Positions 1 through 9,051 of a stretch of 15,226 nucleotides of DNA are shown piece after piece; within the stretch, counting starts at the first letter, position 1; each line of letters starts with the position of its first letter. The notes below the pieces were generated by a model that did not search any database, was not told where the DNA came from, and saw only the letters and a program-made list of their open reading frames with translations. The translations under genes were made by a program, and so were the position numbers. Source of the stretch: Acanthaster planci (lineage: Eukaryota > Echinodermata > Asteroidea > Valvatida > Acanthasteridae); contig NW_019091527.1 of NCBI RefSeq assembly GCF_001949145.1, positions 71,732 through 86,957 on the forward strand, given 5' to 3'.

Positions 1-1272
1 TCAGGAGAAAAATCCTAGTCGATGTCCTATATCGTTGAAAACTCTGAATGTGCACTATGTTCGTTTTTTAAACTGAAATTTTGAAAAACTTCTGTGCACA
101 CTAGCCGTAGGCTCACTGAGCCGACTATTGAGCTGGCGACAGTTCATATGACAGCGAGTAATTATCAGCGGTACACAGGGGAGATTGGCGTGTTTGAACT
201 GCCGCGAACAGGTGCAATATTCTATCGTGTGTTGATTACAGAGCAGTGACGAGGAGAAACCTAGTACTATTACACACTGCGTGGGTGCTTATTCTGTTCA
301 GTCGATAAGCCGATGGTGTCATCTTACCTTGAGCTCATCTGCGGTGTGAAAGAGACATGCAGCCTTAATTGCCAATTTATCGCGGCACAAAAGTTCAAGT
401 TTTAAAAGCAGACTTGAAAGTAAAGGTCGGAGGCCTGAGGTTTGCAGGAGACCAGTCGGCGTCGACTCCACCATTTTGGGGGTGCCCCGACTGGTGGTAT
501 AATCCAGACAAAAGGGCGGGGCCTTCTCGTGTCTCAGCGGGGGGAGGGGGGCTGCCGTCAAAGTGTTCAGATCATCACTCTAAAGGAAGGGTAAAAAGAA
601 ACGGTATCCCGAAGAGGCAAAATTCTCTCCTAGGGAAGGGAGAGAAGCGAGTATTGTCAACGATAAACTGGCAAACCAACAAAACCGGGAAGGCGATCAC
701 TTCCGAGGTATTTTCAAGCAAGTAGACGATTTTCATCCCCCTCCTCCTTTAATTTTGCTTTTCCTTTTCGTTTCATTCTTTTTCAGATCTTTTTAATTTT
801 CCCCGTTTTTTTCAGGGGGTGCAAGCGCCCTTGCTCGTCTCCCACACGACGCCCATGATCCCATATTGGAAAAGGCGCGTAATAGATATACTCCACCACA
901 TACACAATACAATGATCCTGCGATCGTCTCTCTGCCATTTTTATTGTTAAGGACTGAATTCGTTTCTTTTAGCTGTCTGTGCAACAGCAATTCACCAAGC
1001 AATACAAGTCCGGATGTCAAATGTTTGCCGGATGTGGTTGTGCATTGTCACGAGGGGTTCGCATGAAAGATTTTCCTCTTTACTTAACGATGTTGCCATT
1101 ATCATCATTATCAAACATGAATTGATCACAGAGACATCATAATGAGATGCTTTATTGCCTTTTCCTGTCCCCTGCAATTTCACTTTAAATTACCCCATAC
1201 ACATTTTGCACCCCCACTTGATCGTGTATGTTTAAATATTAAACGACTGTGACTTATCGTTCTGTACGGAAG
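1..1272. other. No supported gene; pyrimidine-rich tract with splice-acceptor look
   Basis: Short open frames exist on both strands but none resembles a known protein. At 735-815 a long pyrimidine tract ends in two CAG acceptors (786 and 815). An open plus-strand frame runs from the second acceptor to a stop at 1064-1066. That could be a terminal exon, but nothing confirms it. A small hairpin CCAGTCGG / CCGACTGG lies at about 452-496. Confidence 0.4.
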
Positions 1273-1438
1273 TACGGAAGCGTATTGCTTCCATCATGAA
1301 GAAAAATATTTTATCTCTTTTAAACGGCTTGTAATCTCGTTCATTCCTCCATGTTTAAACAAATAAGTATCTCATTTAAACAACATATATGTAGATATAA
1401 ATATATTTTTTTCGCGTTGGCAGCAATACGCTTCCGTA
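1273..1438. repeat. 17-bp exact inverted-repeat pair, possible small element
   Basis: TACGGAAGCGTATTGCT at 1273-1289 has its exact reverse complement at 1422-1438, framing 166 bp of AT-rich DNA with no open frame of note. A further TACGGAAG precedes the left copy. It could be a small inverted-repeat transposon remnant; no target-site duplication was identified. Confidence 0.5.
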
Positions 1439-4400
1439 ATTCTGCGAGCATGGTATCCAAATTACGAGGCACTGTAAAATCAAGGAAATTAAACCCGTCT
1501 CCCCAAAGATGTGTGTAAATTATATTGAATTTGCACGATTCGGGAGTGATGAGGCTTACACCGCAGAAGTGTTAAAATTAACACTACTGATATTATTACC
1601 AGGCTTATGCATTTATAAATATGTACATGGATGAAATACAATGATGTGTTGCAAGTATCACCGATTTATAATTGGACTACTTAGCTTAGATACAAGAAAA
1701 CAATACGGAGGGCAGACCCACTTGATTGAAGCACCTTAATAACTTATTCAGTGAAGGACCGTGACTGAAATTTCGGAACTTGTAGAGCCCCCAGAGGGGT
1801 AGCTATGCCTACTTGATGTAGGTTTAGTCTAGCTTGCAGACCGACAGATTCGGACTGTTTCGTATAATTCTTAGGTCCTTTTGCACGGTCACGTGACGAA
1901 ACGCGGGGTAGTTGTCTGAAATATGTGGACCCCATTTCGTTGATTTTCGGTCGTTATCGTTTGCGTGTATAATGTATAAATGACCATTCTTTCTGATTTA
2001 CCTTCATGCAGTTTTTTCTTTCGATGAATGTAAATGCTAACTTGCGATTTTGCATAACGTTCGATGGCGTTGATCTTTCACAAAGTAAGGGACAAACGTG
2101 GTGCGGACCTCAAAATAGATGTACAGGCATCCCAACTTAACATCATAATATTTTGACTGCAGTGGACGGCGAGACCCACAACTTTGTCTCGTTAGTGGTA
2201 ATTTTATTGCCCCAAATTCAATCACCTTGAACATTACAGAGTGGCTTGTACATTAGTGCCTTGCTATTTATAGTTACTCGAAGGACGGCTATGCAATTTT
2301 TCCAAAGATGCTGCCTCAGGCTTACAACCACGGATGCGTATTATGGCTCTAGTTGGAATACAGTTATATGCTTACATTTTGTACCGAAAGTATCATACAG
2401 GTTATGCGATTCATGCGATAATTTTTTTTTATTATACACATTTTTACACTCTTCTCGTGCGTGTGAAAACCATGCTTTTAGGGTTACGTGTATGGAAATT
2501 TCACTTTTTATGAAACAATTGAGCTTATCTGGGAACGAGGGCTCATTCTGCTAAGGTGATGGGGAAGAGACTGTCTTCAGTTCTACTTGCGAACTTAAAA
2601 AATGAGCTTATTGCAAACATTACTGAGAAAGCCTTACACATCAGCTCGTTGCTATGTACCCACAGAACAATACAACAATAAAAAATCAACAAATTTTGGA
2701 CATCAAATACTATTGCGCCCCGCTCCGATATATTCATTTACGTACTGTAGCATTTGAGATTCAGTTCCACGCCTGTCGCTTCCTGTGCAGCGTGGTGTTT
2801 GTAATTCTGGTGCGTATTTACTTGGCATGCACGTGCAAGGCCGGATCGAGGGCGTATTGTATCACGTCGCTGCAAGTTGTCACCTCAAAGACACCTCAAA
2901 GGCTGGGTCATGATGTACTCAAATAAATCGGCGTTCACTTGCGAGCCGATACCAGCTTTGGTTTGAAGGAGTCATCAAACAAAATTTTATGACTTGAGTA
3001 CATGTATAGGAAAGCTTTCTTGCAACTATGATGCTCTTCTTTGTAGCCGTAAAAAAGGAGAAACTTCAACATTTTGGTTTATGTGTTATGTAAATTGTAT
3101 ATTCATGAGCTAAAGCGTATGTCACCAGGACAGAACAGTCATGGCTCTTTGCGTATATCACACTGTTCTACATTTTTTTAAGTAAGTTTCACTTTTTGCT
3201 CGCATCTTGTTGGCGGGGGGGGTGGTAATTATGGTAATTTTTTGCATATATGCTATTTGGAAAGTAGTGCCTTGTGTGAAAAGAGAAAAATAGTGCCCTC
3301 TAAAATGTGTTTGTGAAAAATTTTGTAAGAATGGAAAAAAAACACCATTTTCTCGTCACTTTTACTAAAAAAGAATCATTTTGATCTCCTTTATATTGTT
3401 GTGACAAATAATGAAGTTGAGCCAAATGTTCACTGCTTGTTTCCTCAGGCCTTTGATCTTTTTTTTTGGAAACAAATCTAATATCTAGCTTTCTACTTTC
3501 CGCTTCAATGTATGAAAATTATTTGACATAATTATCTGAAATGTGTTGTAAAGGTGCATTTTAAACATTTAAATTACCCATGCTTTTCCTGACAAATATA
3601 AGGCGCTGTTGCCGTGATATCATTCCGGGAAGACGTTGTTCGTTACCGGGGTCTTGCTTAAATTTGGGACCCCAAAATTTGAGCAAAGAAAATGTGTTGG
3701 GAATACTTTGATTACTGGCCTACTGTCATGAAAGGAAAGACAACGAATCAAAAAAAGGCCGTCATCTTCAAGCAAAATATCCAAAATTCTGGCAATAATG
3801 GTGCTGAAATGTGGCCTTGAGTTTTCGCCCATGAATTTTTAAATTTAGATCAGCATGAAAACTAAAAAAGGCTTCAAAATACGTGCACCCTTAAAGATAA
3901 CAAAACAAAAAGTTGGAAATATTGTGAAGAAGGACTCAAAGATGTATTTGCAAGGATTGCATTTTAAATATTAGCCTACGTTATGCGAATGGACCCTTTA
4001 TTTCGACACGAGCGTGTCGTGAATCACACTCTGTCGCAGTTACATTCGTGCGAACCAAGGTTCAGAGCATTCATACAGTGTCAAGCTATTAGCAATCAAC
4101 GCGACGGAACCCTTGATAAAAAAAACGCGGGAGATAAGATGCCCCGCTACGTATAGTGACATGAATCATACATCAGAGAGTGGATGCGCACCAATGGAGG
4201 ATGACCGCTTATGGTGGTCGCATGCGGGTTTTAACCTCGGGCTGTATCTCGTATTACGGCTAGGTCGACGTGCAAATTGCAACCAAAACTAATCAGGGAG
4301 ATAATGTTATAGATCTGTCCCAGCCATTATCTTAAAAGCAGGTCGTTTGTGCTCTCTGACGGACCCACATTAATCAGGACATGCAATCAACACACGCAGT

Positions 4401-4693
4401 ATCTGTGAATCACTATTTACAAAAGTTGGTCCAGGGGTAGAGAAAATTTTACGAAATCACGGGGAAACGGCACATTTACGTAATAATGGTATTTTTTTGT
4501 GGCAAAGGTAAACTTGCTTTGAACTCCATTATCTACGTCGTCTGCAGTCTGCAGCCACGAACCTACTTGAAAGGTTTCAAGTGCCAGATTGATCTATTTT
4601 ACAAACTAATCAGCTCACAAGCTCTAAGGGCACAAACTTTCAGGAAGAAGTCATTAGCGACGTGGCTATACACAGGCTGGTGTGTTACAGATA
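1439..4693. other. AT-rich intergenic DNA without recognised genes
   Basis: Open frames (for example 2246-2554 and 2654-2926) are short, rich in Cys, Phe and other residues typical of random AT-rich translation, and have no motif I recognise. A short palindrome CGACACGAGCGTGTCG lies near 4003-4018 and a G8 run near 3215. Otherwise I see nothing here. Confidence 0.5.
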
Positions 4694-5033
4694 GGGTAAT
4701 TTCTTTTCGTAGGAAGGTTAAAGGTAATTATGATATCAAGACCCCTTTATAGGCCTACGCATGCGTGTTACTCAGAGAGATCAGCATTCCTGATGCGATT
4801 GGTGATACGGACGTCGTTGAAGCTGCCAGTAATAGGCGGATTTTTGCAGTGCCGAAAGTTTGTGAACGAAGAAAACGTTACATACGGAAGACTAGCACTG
4901 CTATGATCTTTGATATTTTTGTCGAAAACATCGGTGCACCAGATTCTATTAATTCCCAAGGGTTACGGCAGTGATTAGTATAAACAAACTCTTGCAGATG
5001 GTGTTCATGTCCCATGTTATCCCCGAGGAAAGC
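4694..5033 (+). repeat. Dispersed repeat family 3, copy A
   Basis: About 340 bp aligning with the reverse complement of 5917-6207 (copy B) and, over its last 150 bases, with the reverse complement of 14712-14855 (copy C). Shared words include GCATGCGTGTTACTCAGAGAG, shown here as GCATGCGTGTTACTCAGAGA, GATGATCTTTGATA-type sequence and TTCATGTCCCATGT. Open frames exist but indels between copies are not codon-like and C has stops, so it is treated as a noncoding repeat, perhaps a decayed nonautonomous transposon. Confidence 0.75.
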
Positions 5034-5277
5034 GTGAATTATGACTCAATATCTTTCACAATTCTCTGCCGCCGGCGGAATATACAGGCTCACTGGCGAT
5101 TTAGCATGACCAAATCTGACGGCATTGTATCAAAGAAAGGTTTTTATCCCAAAACTGACCCCATGCTTTGTAAACAATTTCTTATTTGAAACATAATTTT
5201 TGGGCTCGCTTTGTATTGATTTTAAATTGCCTATGCTCGCTTTTATTTTACTTCTATGTAACTGAATGTAAGCCCGA

Positions 5278-5435
5278 AACACGGGCGATCCTCAATAGCG
5301 CGCATCCAAGAGTTTGCAACGCGTTGACCAATCACAACGCGCTTAATCTGTCGACTCAATGCGTGTTTCGAAAGGGTCTACAGATTTCGCGAACTGTGAT
5401 TGCAAACTCTTGAAGGCGCACGTATTGGAATTATT
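5278..5435. mobile_element. Foldback MITE-like element, family 1, third copy
   Basis: The left arm carries ACGGGCGATCCTCAATAG, CCAAGAGTTTGCAACGCG and TTGACCAATCACAACGCG. The right arm carries CAGATTTCGCGAACTGTGAT and TGCAAACTCTTGAAGGCGC. Here the right arm lacks about 11 bases (the TGGTCAACGCG part) between 5400 and 5401. This is the most decayed of the three copies. Confidence 0.8.
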
Positions 5436-5916
5436 ACTTTCCGTCATGCAAGCTCCCTGTCAGTATAGTTATGGTAAAATGAAAAAGGACTATTCTCCAT
5501 AATTGTTAAGTTCATACACTTCATGCCCTGTCAACTTGATACGTTTTTTTTTGGGGGGGGTGATCAGAAATGTCTCTATATGAAAGGTAATCGTGACCAG
5601 TAAAATGTAAAAGACAGTCCCCTCCTGACATGCCTGTGGACCGGAGTTAGTCTTGCCAAATGTTCTGCACACTGCGGCACCACAAAGCAGCATATCCTCC
5701 TCGCGTTTCAGTTCTTGTGAAAAAAATCCCTATTCTAAAATTCTATTTTAAAAAAATTGCCAAAGATTTTGGCTTTCCCTTCTTTTTTTGGTTGAATTTG
5801 GTTCTGCAAACAATATTGTTACAGAGAAACCTGCGGAGAATACCCACATACAGCGACAAAAACCGGACAAGCACCTGCTGAACGCTAGTACCCTGGCCTT
5901 TACTGAATTGTCAATT
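5436..5916. other. Intergenic spacer
   Basis: It lies between the foldback element and repeat copy B. It contains T and G homopolymer runs near 5545-5560 and no supported gene. Confidence 0.5.
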
Positions 5917-6207
5917 AGCTTTCCTCGGTGATTACATGGGACACGAACATCATATGCGAGAGTTTGTTCCGTAGCCTTTGGGCAGTAATCAAATGTGGTG
6001 CGCTGAAATTATCAAAGATCATCGAGGCAGTCTTCCACAGTTCAGCGTTTTGTTCACAAACCCTCGGCACGGTGAAAAAGCTACAATTTATTCTGGTAGC
6101 TTCAACGACATCCTTATGACGAATGCTGACCTCTCTGAGTAACACGCATGCGCAGGGGTCATCAATGTTATAATCACCCCTAACTCTCCTGAGAAACAAT
6201 TACGCTT
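5917..6207 (-). repeat. Dispersed repeat family 3, copy B (inverted relative to A)
   Basis: The reverse complement matches copy A from the TAATT..GTTTCTCAGGAG region through CGCATGCGTGTTACTCAGAG to TCGTGTCCCATGTAATC and ACCGAGGAAAGC. It lacks several short blocks that A has, including about 18 bases near the GATCTTTGATA motif. A and B face each other about 0.9 kb apart, with a foldback element between them. Confidence 0.75.
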
Positions 6208-7532
6208 GTGGATAAAATCCCCAAGAGAACAAGAATTAATACCAGCGACACGTACCTCAGTTTTACGTAAAGCCCGGTTGCTGTGTGATAGCTCAGTCAT
6301 GAGGTCACCCATTTTAACGAAGAGCCATAAAACTTACTATGCTAATGTTGAAATGTTTTTATGCACAGAATTTTAATTTGTGTGACTTTTCAACAGAAGA
6401 CGGAAAGTAGAAATTAAAAGAGCCTATTTCTGAAATTTCAAAGTAATCTTGCCTTGCATGCCATTGGTGCATTTTTATGCATAATGACTTTTTATTTATG
6501 ACAAAATAAAAATGAAAATAGGGGGATCTAGGTTTTGAAGTGGAGAACAATTTGGGCATATAAAGTTATTAGTAGCCCCCTCAATACATGACGACATAGA
6601 TAGTTTGATGGTAGATGTCCATGAAACTTGAGAACCCTTGGACAGTGCACAACAGACGCCAGAGCCGATTGGTATTCACTGCAATATGGACAACCGTCCA
6701 TTCCTCCTATAGCGTATGTGACAGCGCCAGCAGCGAGTGCGGCTCAGCTAAGTGGGGAGGTGCCACTTCCTATATACACAGCCTTACCTGCGGCAGTTCG
6801 CCCTTGATTCCCACTCCTGCATTATTCAAAATCCTACACACTGAAAATAGGATGCACAGCGTACGTCAGTTGGAGTCGTTCCCAGGGATGATGCACTGAT
6901 TAAAGCTTGATTGAAGTCGAATCGTGATTTAAAAAAGGAGATAATTCACTTGGAGGTAGACTCAGAGTCTTGGTAATTCTTTTGAAAGCTGGTGATGGGG
7001 TCGTGCCTGTTTTGTACATAAATCAGTCTTTCAGTCCGTAGCTGAAAAATGTTTAATGATTCTACCTGTTGAATGATTGTCATTACTCATTTGATTAAAA
7101 CAAAGCAGGGGTACACTTAGGCCCCTTCTCTTTAATATTTATTTGACTGGTATGAAACCCTGAAGGGATTTATGATTTGTGTTGTTTATATTAATTCGTT
7201 TTCTTTTAACGTGTACAGCTAATTCCTGCCAACGAATTACGAAGACGTTACAAACGGACAAAATACGTCATCCCTTCCTAAATAGACTAGTAAAACAAAG
7301 TAGGACGATGGTAATTAGAAGTATGCTGCTTACAGCCACTTTCATCTAATCAATGATTAATGATACACGCGTATATGTCAGGCCTAAATGTTCTTAACAA
7401 AAAAGTCCTTTACACTATATGAATGTTTACTTTGTATTACTACAGAAACAAATTTGTAATAAGCTGTTGTACGGTATTTCTAATTTTGAAGGGAATTTTG
7501 CCAGTAGCTCGAATTTATAGGGTATCATGTGA
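6208..7532. other. Intergenic DNA; one exon-like segment only
   Basis: No gene is supported. A 53-bp minus-strand segment at 6788-6840 has good splice-site sequence on both sides and is treated as a finding, not as a gene. The GC-richer part at 6640-6900 stands out from its AT-rich surroundings. Confidence 0.45.
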
Positions 7533-7694
7533 AATACGGGCGTTTCGCAAGAGTTTGCAACGTGTTGGCCAATCACATCGCGCGAAATCTGTAGACCCAG
7601 TGCGCGTTTGGAAAGTGTTGACAAATTGTGCGCGTTGTGATTGGCCAACGCGTCGCAAACTCTTGGAGGCGCACTATTGTGAATCGCCCTTATT
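7533..7694. mobile_element. Foldback MITE-like element, family 1, second copy
   Basis: It shares with the copy at 14331 the end AATACGGGCG, the paired arms AAGAGTTTGCAACG and CGCAAACTCTTGGAGGCGC, the CCAATCACA / TGTGATTGG pair and the end GAATCGCCCTTATT. The left arm has lost about 20 bases (the ATTCACAATAGTGCGCCTCC part) that the right arm keeps, so the palindrome is asymmetric. Confidence 0.82.
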
Positions 7695-8094
7695 CTTTAC
7701 CCAAGACTTTATCAAATACTTTTCCTTCTTTTTGATCATGGTAATGACATCAAGGAATCTGTATCATGAAAGATGCATAAAATACAAGGCAAAGCAATAA
7801 TACAATGAAAGCTCAAAAGGGTGGATAAGCCTGAGGAGACGATGGCAATTCAATGCTGAATGCATTGCAATTAACAATGAAATGGGTACGTTGAAAGTAG
7901 CTAAGCATTTCGCAAAATGAAGTCTGGCCTTTACTTAACACCTAACAATGCACAGTTTATTCATCATGATATATACCGCAACCTATAGGTTCTTGTCGGT
8001 GCGTGAGCCTGAAAGCAAATTATACGTGTGCATGGTCAGGACGTCTTTTCTTCAGATCCGTTGCGTCCTGAACAGCTCTATCGGGTTCATAAGT

Positions 8095-8104
8095 GTGACG
8101 TCAC
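8095..8104. promoter_or_regulatory. CRE-like palindrome GTGACGTCAC
   Basis: An exact 10-bp palindrome containing TGACGTCA, the consensus bound by CREB/ATF bZIP factors. It is followed by CCACGCCCAC (8116-8125) and, about 175 bp on, by TATAAA (8279-8284). No adjacent gene was recognised, so a promoter role is only a possibility. Confidence 0.3.
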
Positions 8105-8509
8105 TTCAGTTTAAACCACGCCCACTGCACATGCACTGCACATATGCGTTGATCACCGTTTACATCGACACCATGGAACCGGGAGTTAACGCGCAACTTC
8201 AGCGATCATGAAGCCTGCAAATCTTGGCGCGTCCGCCTTTCTGACGAAGTCCCTTACGAACCGGATAGACCTTTCACTTATAAATCACAATTATGCACAC
8301 ATGCGCACAAATGGCCTTGGTGGCAAGGGCCATTGAAAATGTACGGGGTGCGATTTTGATCATTTTTTCTCAGGTATTCTGACTTTGTTCTGTTTTTCTT
8401 CAGAAATCCCATTAAATCGTTTTACTATTAGTTTCTTGTCGAAGCGGGATTTTTAGTGCTCTGTATAAAAGACTTTACAATCGTGATTTTTCCTTTGCGC
8501 CACAGAATA

Positions 8510-8544
8510 AACAGTAAAATCCTGCTTAGATTACTTTTACTGTT
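8510..8544. repeat. Perfect 10-bp stem hairpin
   Basis: AACAGTAAAA (8510-8519) and TTTTACTGTT (8535-8544) are exact reverse complements with a 15-base loop. It sits about 60 bp beyond the candidate poly(A) signal of the receptor gene, so any role in 3'-end formation is speculative. Confidence 0.6.
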
Positions 8545-8603
8545 CTCCTAGCCTCACTTTGCTTGAGAGATAATCTGTTTCGCTGTCGATGCGATAGTGA
8601 AAT

Positions 8604-8609
8604 TTTATT
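8604..8609 (-). promoter_or_regulatory. Candidate polyadenylation signal AATAAA of the receptor gene
   Basis: Minus-strand AATAAA lies about 230 bp after the receptor stop codon. It is the first canonical signal I noticed downstream. The 3' UTR length would be ordinary. No cDNA evidence is available, so this is a motif call only. Confidence 0.4.
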
Positions 8610-8736
8610 AGGCTTACCTTTTTAAATTTTCACCTTTTAAAACAATGCTTCCATTCCCAGCCATTCTTAGCAGGTTACAGAAATTCGTTATCTTGACTTT
8701 TAAACTTTTACTGTTGCGATATTCATTCAGATGTCA

Positions 8737-8824
8737 AATGCCTGTCCGGGCTATCAGTGGCAGTTGTTGACCTTCTGTTGAATGCCCGTACGGGCTATCG
8801 GTGCCAGGTGTCGACCTTCTGGAT
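8737..8824. repeat. Two-copy 44-bp tandem duplication in the receptor 3' UTR
   Basis: Copies lie at 8737-8780 and 8781-8824. Each starts AATGCC and contains CGGGCTATC and GACCTTCTG, with roughly eight differences between them. The array ends 12 bp from the receptor stop codon, so it would form the first part of the 3' UTR. Confidence 0.8.
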
Positions 8825-8835
8825 TGCATAGCATT

Positions 8836-9051
8836 CTAGTACAGGTACGCGAACCAGTATATCGCATTGAAGAGCATGAAGAGGATAATGAACGCGTATC
8901 GTGAGATTTTGTCCAATATATAGGCAAGTCTCAAAGAATAATCGACCCCGGAATCCGAATTCTCCTCGGTTGTAGTTTCCTCTCCGTCTGGGGATTTTTT
9001 TCTGCTCTTCTGGCGCCTGCGTTCCTTCTTGTATTGCAGCTGTCTGTAATA
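8836..9051 (-). CDS. Receptor last exon: cytoplasmic loop, M4 and stop
   Basis: The acceptor cttttctctcaaag is in phase 0, and the stop TAG is at 8838-8836. The exon gives 71 residues. It begins YYRQLQYKKERRRQKSRKKS, a basic stretch, then an acidic segment (about residues 296-308) with EETTTEEN. LDKISRYAFIILFMLFNAIY plus WFAYLY then form M4, ending at the C-terminus as in most family members ('iD..sR..FP..F..FN..YW..Y'). The M3-M4 loop of about 55 residues is short for the family. The next AG six bases into the exon (after TATTAC) was rejected because it would break the phase. Confidence 0.95.
   Translation of the reverse strand, partial: YYRQLQYKKERRRQKSRKKSPDGEETTTEENSDSGVDYSLRLAYILDKISRYAFIILFMLFNAIYWFAYLY

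Larger units (their letters stand above)
7695..8603. other. Intergenic DNA downstream of the receptor gene
   Basis: No gene recognised. It holds the CRE-like palindrome, a near-palindrome ATGGCCTTGG..CAAGGGCCAT at about 8310-8333 and the 10-bp-stem hairpin at 8510. Confidence 0.5.

Noticed and set aside
319-561. Minus-strand frame ending at a good donor (CTCAAG then gtaaga)
   Set aside because: No matching acceptor with a meaningful exon and no recognisable protein; a single donor match is expected by chance.
369-725. 118-codon plus-strand open frame
   Set aside because: Low-complexity Gly/Lys/Ser-rich translation with no motif, no convincing start context and no splice partner.
4765-4974. 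Open frames in repeat copies A (4765-4974) and B (5915-6199) that look similar as proteins
   Set aside because: The similarity is explained by DNA-level repeat homology. Indels and the partial copy C show no protein-coding constraint.
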